The translations under genes and the position numbers were made by a program. 64,000 bases of DNA from Pseudochrobactrum kiredjianiae (GTDB taxonomy: Bacteria > Pseudomonadota > Alphaproteobacteria > Rhizobiales > Rhizobiaceae): assembly GCF_030362795.1 (NCBI RefSeq), contig NZ_JAUCBM010000002.1:186001-250000 (forward strand). The letters are read 5' to 3'. This document shows positions 55,260 through 63,436 of this stretch, in pieces. The notes beneath the pieces are model-generated. The model searched no databases. It was not told the origin of the DNA and saw only the letters and a program-made list of their open reading frames with translations. Position 1 is the first letter of the stretch; every line of letters begins with the position of its first letter.

Positions 55260-56495
55260 ATGAAAAAAAATGTCCTGATTATTGGTGCCGGAGGCGTGGC
55301 GCAGGTTGTGGCGCATAAATGTGCGCAGAACAACGATGTTCTGGGTGATATTCACATTGCTTCGCGAACGAAATCTAAGTGCGATGATATGATCGCCAGC
55401 GTTCGTGAAAAGAAAAGTATGAAGGTTGAGGGCGTTTTAGAAGCCCATGCACTGGATGCTTTGGATATTGAAGCCACGAAGGCACTGATTTCCAAGACAA
55501 ATTCACAGATCGTGATTAATGTCGGATCGCCTTTCATCAATATGTCTGTATTGCAGGCCTGTATTGATACCGGTGTGGCTTACATGGATACCGCTATCCA
55601 TGAAGAACCGAACAAGATTTGTGAAACCCCGCCGTGGTACGCAAACTATGAATGGAAGCGCCGTGAAATCTGCGCTGAAAAAGGCATTACCGCTATTCTC
55701 GGCATCGGTTTTGATCCGGGTGTTGTGAACGCCTATGCCCGTCTGGTACAGGACGAGTATTTCGACAAGATTACCGATATTGATATCATTGATATTAATG
55801 CCGGTTCTCATGGCCGTTGGTTCTCCACCAACTTCGATCCGGAAATTAATTTCCGCGAGTTCACCGGTCGCGTTTATTCGTGGCAGAAGGGTGAATGGCA
55901 GGTCAACAAGATGTTTGAAGTCGGCATGGAATATGATCTTCCTGTTGTCGGCAAACAAAAAGCCTATATGACCGGCCATGATGAAGTGCATTCACTGGCG
56001 CGCAACATCGAGGGTGCAGATGTGCGCTTCTGGATGGGCTTTGGCGATCATTACATCAACGTTTTCAATGTGCTGAATAATCTCGGCCTGTTGTCTGAAC
56101 AGCCGGTTAAAACCGCTGAAGGTCTGGAAGTTATTCCGCTGAAAGTGGTCAAAGCTGTGTTGCCTGATCCGTCATCGCTGGCACCGGATTATACCGGTAA
56201 AACCTGTATCGGTGATTTGGTTAAGGGTAGCAAAGACGGAAAAGACCGTGAAATCTTCATTTATAATGTGGCAGACCACAAGGATGCCTATAATGAAGTG
56301 GGTTCACAGGGCATTTCCTATACTGCCGGTGTTCCGCCGGTGGCAGCCGCAATGCTGGTTGCCACAGGTGAGTGGGATTCCAAGACAATGGTCAATGTTG
56401 AAGAGCTTGACCCGCGTCCGTTCCTCACAACAATGAGCAAGCTCGGCCTGACCACATGGATCCGTGACGAGCAGGGCGAACGTCAGATTTTCTGA
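55260..56495 (+). CDS. Carboxynorspermidine/carboxyspermidine dehydrogenase (saccharopine dehydrogenase family)
   Basis: About 411 residues from the ATG at 55260, where the protein begins in the family-typical MKKNVLIIGAGGVAQVV with the NAD(P) glycine motif. A longer frame from 55191 adds residues unlike the family. It condenses putrescine with aspartate semialdehyde reductively to give carboxyspermidine, the substrate of the preceding decarboxylase. The two together provide the alternative, S-adenosylmethionine-independent route to spermidine typical of many alphaproteobacteria. A strong terminator follows. Confidence 0.92.
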   Translation: MKKNVLIIGAGGVAQVVAHKCAQNNDVLGDIHIASRTKSKCDDMIASVREKKSMKVEGVLEAHALDALDIEATKALISKTNSQIVINVGSPFINMSVLQACIDTGVAYMDTAIHEEPNKICETPPWYANYEWKRREICAEKGITAILGIGFDPGVVNAYARLVQDEYFDKITDIDIIDINAGSHGRWFSTNFDPEINFREFTGRVYSWQKGEWQVNKMFEVGMEYDLPVVGKQKAYMTGHDEVHSLARNIEGADVRFWMGFGDHYINVFNVLNNLGLLSEQPVKTAEGLEVIPLKVVKAVLPDPSSLAPDYTGKTCIGDLVKGSKDGKDREIFIYNVADHKDAYNEVGSQGISYTAGVPPVAAAMLVATGEWDSKTMVNVEELDPRPFLTTMSKLGLTTWIRDEQGERQIF

Positions 56496-56519
56496 TAAGT
56501 GCTGCTTTCGGTTTAGATC

Positions 56520-56552
56520 AAGCTCAGGGGCTCATGTCCCTGAGCTTTTTTA
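56520..56552 (+). terminator. Terminator of the polyamine operon
   Basis: AAGCTCAGGG pairs with CCCTGAGCTT followed by a T-run of six, 25 bases after the dehydrogenase stop. Confidence 0.92.
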
Positions 56553-56617
56553 TTGTGCGAGAACACAGATAGTTTACTATCGCACGATATCTGTCCGATA
56601 TCTGAGAAAGCGTGGTC

Positions 56618-57076
56618 ATGAAATTTTCCGGTCTTGCACAATTGAAGCGCCTGAGCGCACCATTTGCGGCGTTGATGGTACTTTCCGCCTGTAGTGTAAC
56701 GGTTGATGAGGGCAGGCCGCATCGCCCGCCCGTGCGACCGGACAGACCCCAAATGTGTACGATGGAATATATGCCTGTTTGTGGTGTGCGGAACGGAAAC
56801 AGCCGGACTTTTGGCAATAGTTGTCAGGCACGTGCTGAAGGCTACCGTATCGTAAACAGCGGTGAGTGCCGTGCTTCGCAGCCGCGGCCGCCGCAGTGGG
56901 GGCATCGTCCGGAGCGGCCATCGGGCAATTGGGGGCAAAACCGCCCACAAACAGCCTGTACCCGTGAATATGCTCCGGTATGTGCGACCAGCCGTGGTCG
57001 CAGCCAGACATTCCCGAATGCCTGTGTTGCGCGCAATGCCGGCTTCAACAACATGCGAAACGGCGCTTGCCGTTAA
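56618..57076 (+). CDS. Lipoprotein with two Kazal-type protease inhibitor domains
   Basis: About 152 residues. The signal peptide ends in the lipobox VLSAC, so C25 is the likely lipidated residue. Two cysteine-rich blocks follow with the Kazal pattern: CTMEYMPVCGVRNGNSRTFG ... CQARAEGYRIVNSGEC, and CTREYAPVCATSRGRSQTF ... CVARNAGFNNMRNGAC. A proline- and arginine-rich linker joins them. Kazal domains normally inhibit serine proteases; here the protein is probably displayed on the inner or outer membrane. It is monocistronic. The target protease, self or foreign, is unknown. Confidence 0.85.
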   Translation: MKFSGLAQLKRLSAPFAALMVLSACSVTVDEGRPHRPPVRPDRPQMCTMEYMPVCGVRNGNSRTFGNSCQARAEGYRIVNSGECRASQPRPPQWGHRPERPSGNWGQNRPQTACTREYAPVCATSRGRSQTFPNACVARNAGFNNMRNGACR

Positions 57077-57173
57077 CACTGTCCTTACCGCTTTCGGACT
57101 ATAGAGAATTTTGGGCTGCGGCAGGCTTTCACTGTCGCAGCGTAAAAATTTCGAACCTGTGGCGGATGAACAG

Positions 57174-58229
57174 ATGAATGGCCTCTATGAAGGTAAACGC
57201 CTGCTGAAATATTCAGTCATCCGCGCCGGGTTGGAAGCGATTGCACTGTTACGCCTCGACAAGCTTTTGCCTTCTGCTGCGCATAATGGATTGATATTTA
57301 CACTGCATCATGTGCGCCCTGCTGGGAGCCAGCAGAAATTTGCACCCAATGCTATTCTCTCAATCACACCGGAATTTCTGGAAGAGGCGATTAAACAGGT
57401 GCTGCAAGCAGGGATGATCCCTGTCCATGTACATGAGCTGCCGGAATTACTGCGCAATAATCCCGGAAATAAACGCTATGTTTGTTTTACGCTGGATGAC
57501 GGTTATCGCAATAATGCTGATTATGCGGCGCCTATTTTCCGTCGCTATCATATTCCCTACACGATTTATATTACGTCCGGTTTTGCCGAGCGCAGCCATA
57601 TTCTGTGGTGGGAAGTTGTCGAGCAGCTTTTGCGCCAGCAAGAGCGCCTGAATTTTGACTTTGGTGCGGGGGAGGAGGTTCTGCCCTTAAAAACCAACTT
57701 ACAGAAGATGGCGGCTTTTGCGCGTTTCGCGCAGTTTGTTGATACGCAGCAGGAAGATGAAGCGGTCCATCGCATTGCAGAACTGGCGTTGAGCCATGGA
57801 CTTGATCCGTTGCGGCTGACCCGCGATCTGATCATGAATGTTGCAGAGTTGCGGGCACTCCAAGAGCGCGATAAAGGGCTTGTGCATTTTGGCGCCCATA
57901 CAGTGAGCCATATTAATCTTAGCCGTTTTGATAAACAGCGTATCAAACAAGAAATAGAATTATCGGCTGCGTGGCTGAAAACTAATCTTGCATGTGCGCC
58001 ATTGTCTTTTGCCTATCCTTACGGATGGAAGACCGCGGTGAGTAAAAACACGTTTTCTCAAGCAGGTGATTCTGGTTTTTCAATCGCCGTTACTACCCAG
58101 CCCGGAATGTTGAAGCCGGCTGTTTTGAGCAATCCACAATCATTTCCGCGTGTATCTTTAAACGGATATTTCCAAAAAAAGCGCTATATCAGAGCGCTAA
58201 TCTCCGGTATCCCCTTTATAAATATATGA
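57174..58229 (+). CDS. Polysaccharide deacetylase family protein
   Basis: About 351 residues if the ATG at 57174 is used; a longer frame from a TTG at 57111 cannot be excluded. The NodB-type deacetylase core is visible: YVCFTLDDGYRNN (metal-binding aspartates near residue 107) and HFGAHTVSHINLSR (histidines near 240). There is no signal peptide. It belongs to the larger deacetylase proteins often found with surface polysaccharide genes, but no glycosyltransferases are adjacent. The substrate is unknown. Confidence 0.85.
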   Translation: MNGLYEGKRLLKYSVIRAGLEAIALLRLDKLLPSAAHNGLIFTLHHVRPAGSQQKFAPNAILSITPEFLEEAIKQVLQAGMIPVHVHELPELLRNNPGNKRYVCFTLDDGYRNNADYAAPIFRRYHIPYTIYITSGFAERSHILWWEVVEQLLRQQERLNFDFGAGEEVLPLKTNLQKMAAFARFAQFVDTQQEDEAVHRIAELALSHGLDPLRLTRDLIMNVAELRALQERDKGLVHFGAHTVSHINLSRFDKQRIKQEIELSAAWLKTNLACAPLSFAYPYGWKTAVSKNTFSQAGDSGFSIAVTTQPGMLKPAVLSNPQSFPRVSLNGYFQKKRYIRALISGIPFINI

Positions 58230-58410
58230 TAATTTAGGAATAGCCACATTATGAATATTTGTGATGCAGGCGATCAAAATTATAAATTTATCTAAATAAA
58301 ATTTTGCAGCTAAGTTTATCTCACAAGAGCAAGAAAATTTAGTTTGGCTCTTCAGTATCCATACGGGTAGCCATGAAAGTTCATACGGGGGCATGATTAT
58401 CATGGCGTTG

Positions 58411-58474
58411 CCGATTGTCTGTATAGCGCAGACAATCGGCGACGATAATCCTGAAATATCTTTCAGGATTATCT
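58411..58474. terminator. Two strong hairpins between deacetylase and ugp operon
   Basis: GCCGATTGTCTG/CAGACAATCGGC (58411-58441, perfect 12 bp) and GATAATCCTGA/TCAGGATTATC (58445-58474, perfect 11 bp, followed by TTTC on the plus strand) lie side by side between convergent genes. They probably end both transcripts. Confidence 0.7.
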
Positions 58475-58486
58475 TTCACACATACA

Positions 58487-59548
58487 TTATGCTGTCTTCT
58501 CAATCCGTTTGCCGTCTTTGTCGAAGCAATGGATGGCAGATTGACTTGCACTGATCTTCAAAACTTCGCCACTCGCAATCTGGCTGCGACCAGCAACGCT
58601 GAAGATGATTGCAGTATCATCGGCAAGACGCGCATGGACATAGCTTTCCGCACCAACCAGCTCAACAGCATCAACAGTCACATCAGTTGTGAAGCCACCG
58701 GCCTGTTCACCAAGGGTGAAACCCTCAGGACGCACGCCGATTGTCGTGGTCTCAGCTGGAATGATCGCGCTGAGCTGCTGCATCCATGAGGCAGACTTGC
58801 CTGATGCATCTTTGAGAGGCAGCAGGTTCATCGACGGCGAGCCGATAAATGTCGCAACAAAGGTTGTCGCAGGCTTTTCATAAAGCTCAATTGGTGTGCC
58901 GACTTGTTCAATATGACCGGCATTCAGCACAACCAGACGATCTGCCAGTGTCATGGCTTCCATCTGGTCATGGGTCACATAAACACTGGTCACACCAAGG
59001 GAGCGCTGCAAACGCTTGATTTCCACACGCATATGCACGCGCAGTTTGGCATCCAGATTGGAAAGAGGTTCGTCGAACAGGAAGGCTGCCGGTTCACGCA
59101 CAATAGCGCGACCCATGGCAACACGCTGGCGCTGACCACCGGAAAGCTGACGTGGTTTACGTTCCAGAAATTGTTCGATCTCCAGCGCTTTCGCAGCTTT
59201 GGTGATGCGCTGTTCAATCTCGGCTTTCGGCGTATTGCGGTTCTTCAGACCATAGGCCAGATTCTGGCGCACAGTCATATGCGGATACAGCGCATAATTC
59301 TGGAACACCATTGCAATGTCGCGTTCTGCCGGTTCCAGCTCGTTGACCACACGGTCAGCGATCGAGACGGTGCCGGAGGTAATGCTTTCGAGACCGGCAA
59401 TCATGCGCAGCAAAGTGGATTTACCACAGCCGGAAGGACCAACCAGCACAACCAGTTCGCCATCAGCGATTTCCAGCGAGATGCCTTTAATGGTCTCGAC
59501 ATTGCCGCCATAGACTTTTTTTACATTATCAAGAGAAATACGAGCCAT
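58487..59548 (-). CDS. ugpC: Glycerol-3-phosphate ABC transporter ATPase UgpC
   Basis: 353 residues of the MalK/UgpC type: Walker [10 protein letters not shown], signature LSGGQRQRV, Walker [16 protein letters not shown], then a C-terminal OB-type regulatory domain with IGVRPEGF. It is the last gene of ugpBAEC and overlaps ugpE by one base. Confidence 0.94.
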   Translation of the reverse strand: MARISLDNVKKVYGGNVETIKGISLEIADGELVVLVGPSGCGKSTLLRMIAGLESITSGTVSIADRVVNELEPAERDIAMVFQNYALYPHMTVRQNLAYGLKNRNTPKAEIEQRITKAAKALEIEQFLERKPRQLSGGQRQRVAMGRAIVREPAAFLFDEPLSNLDAKLRVHMRVEIKRLQRSLGVTSVYVTHDQMEAMTLADRLVVLNAGHIEQVGTPIELYEKPATTFVATFIGSPSMNLLPLKDASGKSASWMQQLSAIIPAETTTIGVRPEGFTLGEQAGGFTTDVTVDAVELVGAESYVHARLADDTAIIFSVAGRSQIASGEVLKISASQSAIHCFDKDGKRIEKTA

Positions 59549-60396
59549 TATTTTTCCGTTTCAACAAGACCTTTGACGAACCATCGCTGCATCAGAACCA
59601 CGACGATGATCGGAGGGATGATCGCAAGGATCGTTGTCACCATCACAAAATGCCATGGTGTTGCGGCATCGGCGAAATCCACCATTTTACGCAAAGCGAT
59701 GATAATCGTGTTCATCTTTGCATCATTGGTGACCAGCAGAGGCCAGAGATATTGTGTCCATCCGAAAATGAACAGGATGACGAAAAGTGCTGCAATATTG
59801 GTTTTGGACAATGGCAGCAGAATGTCTTTCATAAAGCGCCACGGCCCTGCATTATCAATGCGCGCGGCCTCCACAAGTTCACCCGGGATCGTCAGGAAGA
59901 ACTGGCGGAACAGGAAAGTCGCCGTTGCCGAAGCCATCAAAGGCAGGGTCAGACCAGCATAGGTATCAATCATGCCAAGATCGACGATCACCTTATAGGT
60001 CGGCAGAATACGCACTTCCACCGGCAGCATCAGAGTGATGAAAATCATCCAGAAAAACACCATGCGGAAGCGGAAGTTGAAGAACACAATCGCAAAAGCA
60101 GAGGTGAAAGAAATGATGATCTTGCCGATGGCAATTGCCAGCGCCACGACTGTGGAGTTGAACAATAAGCGTTCAAGGCTCACACCAACAGTACGTTCCA
60201 CACCGCCGCTCAAAGCATCGCGGTAGTTTTCAATAAAGTGATCACCTGGCAGCAAAGAGATAGGAGGGCGGAGAATTTCCGCCGACGTCATGGTTGAAGC
60301 AATAAATGTATAATAAATCGGAAAGGCAACAATGATGATGCCGATAATCAGCGCCAGATGGCTGATTGCGATAGTAACGGGATTACGTTCAATCAT
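59548..60396 (-). CDS. ugpE: Glycerol-3-phosphate ABC transporter permease UgpE
   Basis: A 282-residue MalG-like permease with six membrane segments and the EAA loop [20 protein letters not shown] near residue 185. It follows ugpA by 9 bases. Confidence 0.93.
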   Translation of the reverse strand: MIERNPVTIAISHLALIIGIIIVAFPIYYTFIASTMTSAEILRPPISLLPGDHFIENYRDALSGGVERTVGVSLERLLFNSTVVALAIAIGKIIISFTSAFAIVFFNFRFRMVFFWMIFITLMLPVEVRILPTYKVIVDLGMIDTYAGLTLPLMASATATFLFRQFFLTIPGELVEAARIDNAGPWRFMKDILLPLSKTNIAALFVILFIFGWTQYLWPLLVTNDAKMNTIIIALRKMVDFADAATPWHFVMVTTILAIIPPIIVVVLMQRWFVKGLVETEK

Positions 60397-60405
60397 TGTC
60401 TGACC

Positions 60406-61287
60406 TCAGGAATAATGCACGCGCTTTTCAACAAAGCGGAACTGGAACGCCGTAAGGGCAATAACGATCACCATCAGGATCACGGACTGTGCTGCTGATG
60501 AGCCGAGGTTAAGATTGACGAAGCCGTCATTATACACTTTGTAGACCAGTGTTTCCGTCGACTTGGCAGGGCCGCCGCCGGTAACAGCATGGATAATGCC
60601 GAAAGTGTCGAAGAACGCATAAACCGTGTTCACCACCAGCAAGAAGAATGTGGTTGGTGCGAGCAGCGGGAAAGTGATCGACCAGAACCGTTTCACACCA
60701 CGCGCGCCGTCAATCGCGGCTGCTTCCAGCAGGGATTTTGGAATGGCTTGCAGTCCGGCAACAAAGAACAGAAAATTATAGCTGATCTGCTTCCATGATG
60801 CGGCAAAGACCACCAGTGCCATCGCCTGATCGCCCTTCAACAGCGGGTCCCAGTCAAAACCGGCATTACGCAGCAGGTAAGCAAGCGTTCCCATCGCGGG
60901 CGAGAACATGAACAGCCACAAAATACCGGCAATCGCCGGTGCCACGGCATAAGGCCAGATCAGCAAGGTGCGGTAGAGATTTTTACTGCGCACGACTTTC
61001 TCTGCGGCAGTCGCCAGAAACAGCGCAACAGCCATCGACAGCACGGCGGTGGCAATACTGAAGAAAATCGTAATCTGGAATGAATGCAAATAATTCGGAT
61101 CAGCAAACAAAGCGGAGAAATTCTTCAAGCCGACAAATGTGCTGCGCAGACCAAATGGATCTTCGCGCATCATCGACTGATAAATCGCCTGACTGGCTGG
61201 CCAGAAAAAGAAAACAAAAGTCAGTACGAGCTGCGGTGCAACTAATAAATAGGGTAGCACCTTGTTGGGAAAAACAACACGCTGCAC
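60406..61287 (-). CDS. ugpA: Glycerol-3-phosphate ABC transporter permease UgpA
   Basis: About 293 residues from the GTG at 61287, preceded by AAGGAG; the longer frame upstream has cysteine-rich sequence foreign to the family. The protein starts [19 protein letters not shown] as UgpA does and has the EAA loop [19 protein letters not shown]. The ugpB gene ends 316 bases upstream, with hairpins in between. Confidence 0.92.
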   Translation of the reverse strand: MQRVVFPNKVLPYLLVAPQLVLTFVFFFWPASQAIYQSMMREDPFGLRSTFVGLKNFSALFADPNYLHSFQITIFFSIATAVLSMAVALFLATAAEKVVRSKNLYRTLLIWPYAVAPAIAGILWLFMFSPAMGTLAYLLRNAGFDWDPLLKGDQAMALVVFAASWKQISYNFLFFVAGLQAIPKSLLEAAAIDGARGVKRFWSITFPLLAPTTFFLLVVNTVYAFFDTFGIIHAVTGGGPAKSTETLVYKVYNDGFVNLNLGSSAAQSVILMVIVIALTAFQFRFVEKRVHYS

Positions 61288-61603
61288 AAAGATCTCCTTC
61301 AAATCGCAGTGCCCACACCGAAAAGGCGCATAAAAGGCACAGCAAGCTTTTGAAATGCTGCACAGTTCCTGTTGCAATGGACAGGCAGAGACTGTGCTGG
61401 TCAGTCAGAGTGCTTTCAGTTGAAGTTCAACGGCGAAAGCCCTCAGTCTCTTGGATTATCCGCATTATATTGCGAAAATGACGGAGCCGTTTTCGCGATG
61501 TATTCTGACATATAAGCCAATCCTCAAAAAGCATCCTGAAGATGGGTTTATATGCAGCATGAAGAAAGCCGCGCATCCCGTATGGGACACGCGGCCTGTA
61601 TCA
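61288..61603. other. 316-bp gap between ugpB and ugpA with hairpins
   Basis: On the minus strand a GC-rich hairpin (GCCGCGTGTCCC with GGGATGCGCGGC, about 61570-61597, followed by TTTCTT) lies directly after ugpB, and GCGAAAA/TTTTCGC flank a second stem near 61474-61500. They fit an attenuator that leaves the binding protein in excess over the membrane parts. No gene was seen. Confidence 0.6.
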
Positions 61604-62914
61604 TTAGCGGTTTGCTGCTTCAGCAATCGCTGCATTGCCACGCTCTACAGCGTTTTTCAGTGCAGTTTTCGCATCTTGTTTACCAGCCAGCATTGCTTCA
61701 TATTCTTCGTTAAGAATATCACGAACCTGCGGCAGGTTTACCAGACGAACGCCTTTGGAATTGGCGGTTGGTTCTTTGCCCATCATCTGCAGGATCGGTG
61801 TTTCGCGGCCCGGGTTTTTGTCGTAGAAGCCGGATTTTTTGGTTTCTTCATAAGCTTCCAGTGTTACTGGCAGATAGCCGGAAACCTGATGCAGACGTGC
61901 CTGAATGTCTGTCTGGGACAGGAAGTTGAAGAACTGGGCAATTCCCTTATATTCTTCATCGCTTTTGCCTGCGAAGACCCAAAGGCTGGCACCGCCGGGA
62001 ATAGTATTCTGCGGACGACCTTCACCTTCATAATAAGGCAGCTGGCCGATACCGTAGTTCATGCCGGATTTAACCACATCGCCAAGACCGCCGGACGATT
62101 CAGTCAGCATCGCGCATTCACCGGACGTGAAGAGCTGTTTGGCTTCGGAAGTGCGGCCGCCGTAACGGAATGCACCGTCTTTAGCGAGATCTGCGAGACC
62201 CTGAAAATGCTGCTCAAACAGAGGTGCATTGATTTCCAGTTTCACATCAAGACCGCCAAGGCCGTTTTCATTGGTGCCGTATGGTACGTTGTTCCATGCA
62301 GCGAAGTTTTCTGTCTGAATCCATGTCAGCCATGTGGACGTGAAGCCACAATTGGCAGCGCCACTGGTTTTAATTTTACGGGCGGCTTCAAAAACGTCTG
62401 GCCATGTTTTCGGTGCAACTTCTGGATCAAGACCGGCTTTTTTGAAAGCATCCTTGTTGTAGTAAAGGATCGGTGATGAAGAATTATACGGGAAGGATAG
62501 CATGGTGCCGTCCGGCTTCGAATAATAAGCAGTGATACCGGAAAGGTATTTCGCCTTATCGAATTTGAAGCCGCCTTTTTCCAGCACTTCAGCGACCGGC
62601 AGAACGGCGCCTTCAGCACCCATCATCACACCGCTGCCTGCATCAAAAACCTGCAAAATGGCAGGTGACTGCTTGGCGCGGAATGCTGCAATGCCCGCAT
62701 TCAGAGTTTCAGGATAGGTGCCTTTATAGACCGGAACGATTTTGAACTCGCTCTGGCTTTCATTGAATTCCTTGGAGAGCTGCTCAACAACTTCGTTGTT
62801 GGAACCGGCCATACCGTGCCACCATTGCAGCTCTGTTACTGCAAATGCGTTGGATGCAAACGCAACGGACATTGTTAATGCCGCTACTGAAACAGTCATC
62901 AGACGTTTGGACAT
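61604..62914 (-). CDS. ugpB: Glycerol-3-phosphate ABC transporter substrate-binding protein UgpB
   Basis: About 436 residues from the ATG at 62914 (AGGGAG upstream), signal peptide ending NAFAV. TELQWWHGMAGSNNEVVEQL and PFNSS-like sugar-binding loops (LSFPYNSSSPILYYNKDAF) are family marks. It binds sn-glycerol-3-phosphate or glycerophosphodiesters in the periplasm. It is the first gene of ugpBAEC. No clear Pho box was identified upstream, so phosphate control is not shown by the sequence. Confidence 0.93.
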   Translation of the reverse strand: MSKRLMTVSVAALTMSVAFASNAFAVTELQWWHGMAGSNNEVVEQLSKEFNESQSEFKIVPVYKGTYPETLNAGIAAFRAKQSPAILQVFDAGSGVMMGAEGAVLPVAEVLEKGGFKFDKAKYLSGITAYYSKPDGTMLSFPYNSSSPILYYNKDAFKKAGLDPEVAPKTWPDVFEAARKIKTSGAANCGFTSTWLTWIQTENFAAWNNVPYGTNENGLGGLDVKLEINAPLFEQHFQGLADLAKDGAFRYGGRTSEAKQLFTSGECAMLTESSGGLGDVVKSGMNYGIGQLPYYEGEGRPQNTIPGGASLWVFAGKSDEEYKGIAQFFNFLSQTDIQARLHQVSGYLPVTLEAYEETKKSGFYDKNPGRETPILQMMGKEPTANSKGVRLVNLPQVRDILNEEYEAMLAGKQDAKTALKNAVERGNAAIAEAANR

Positions 62915-63227
62915 GACTTCTCCCTGAAGTTCAATGAAACGAAACACCGGAAAAAACAGCTGCATTGTAACGTCTGTTCAGTACGGCGGTTCTGTGGTTG
63001 TCAAAGGCTCTTTCGTTTTAGCGCATATATCATTTAATACGAAAGAGAAAAGCACAATTGCGAAAGCTATTCACGCATAATTCTATGCACAGACACATTT
63101 TGGCGAAGAGTCTGTCACAAAACAAGCGATAATAAAATTACGTGCCGCAAAACTTCGATTTCAGAAAAACACAGCGGGCAGAGTGATTCTTTGCCATTTC
63201 CCGCCCTAAAACTCATAATTCAGGCAG
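62915..63227. other. Intergenic region upstream of ugpB
   Basis: About 310 bases without a gene. It must hold the ugpB promoter (minus strand). The inverted repeat at 63008-63047 is the one notable feature. Confidence 0.55.
63008..63047. promoter_or_regulatory. Inverted repeat CTCTTTCGT/ACGAAAGAG upstream of ugpB
   Basis: Perfect 9-bp arms with 22 bases between them, about 95-135 bases before the ugpB start. Two half-sites about two helical turns apart on the DNA could bind a dimeric regulator; it could instead be an RNA hairpin. Confidence 0.4.
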
Positions 63228-63255
63228 AAAAAAAGCCGGACTATAAAGCCCGGCT
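63228..63255 (-). terminator. Terminator of the sRNA candidate
   Basis: AGCCGG and CCGGCT enclose a 10-base loop and run into TTTTTTT on the minus strand. It could also serve the DMT-family gene upstream on the same strand. Confidence 0.85.
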
Positions 63256-63331
63256 GAATTTAAGAAGGCATTAATATGCCTTCGAGGGGAACACTTGCAG
63301 CGCGAAATGGGAGGAAGCGCGCCAGCAAGTG
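63228..63331 (-). ncRNA. Candidate small RNA with anti-Shine-Dalgarno loop, AbcR-like
   Basis: Read on the minus strand, about 104 bases form three hairpins. Hairpin 1 is CACTTGC...GCAAGTG with an inner GCGCG/CGCGC stem, holding the loop CTTCCTCCCATTT, which is complementary to ribosome binding sites. After the single-stranded TTCCCCTC comes hairpin 2, GAAGGCAT/ATGCCTTC, and hairpin 3 is a rho-independent terminator AGCCGG...CCGGCT followed by seven T. A promoter CTTGAA-18-CATATG (63366-63337) places the RNA start at about 63331, right at hairpin 1. There is no protein frame. Two CU-rich target-pairing regions and three hairpins recall the alphaproteobacterial AbcR (alpha-r15) sRNAs that silence ABC transporter mRNAs; the family name is inference. 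Confidence 0.75.
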
Positions 63332-63336
63332 AGCTT

Positions 63337-63366
63337 CATATGGAGCAAGGTTCAAAGAAGTTCAAG
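63337..63366 (-). promoter_or_regulatory. Promoter of the sRNA candidate
   Basis: CTTGAA (63361-63366) and CATATG (63337-63342), 18 bases apart on the minus strand, upstream of the first hairpin. The -35 fits the CTTG-type alphaproteobacterial consensus. Confidence 0.5.
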
Positions 63367-63436
63367 ATGCCAAGCGTGTTTTTTTGACCAAAGCGTAAAA
63401 TAATTTAGGATAAACCTTGCTGATAACCGCAAATGT

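Noticed and set aside
58904-59962. 352-codon plus-strand frame opposite ugpC and ugpE
   Set aside because: It is antisense to intact ABC transporter genes and histidine/glutamine-rich without recognisable motifs, a typical mirror frame.
61451-62476. 341-codon plus-strand frame opposite ugpB
   Set aside because: It covers most of the ugpB gene on the other strand, has no family features and no ribosome binding site.
63105-63135. Pho box upstream of ugpB
   Set aside because: One half CTGTCAC is present, but the second half 11 bases on (CAAGCGA) does not match CTGTCAT.
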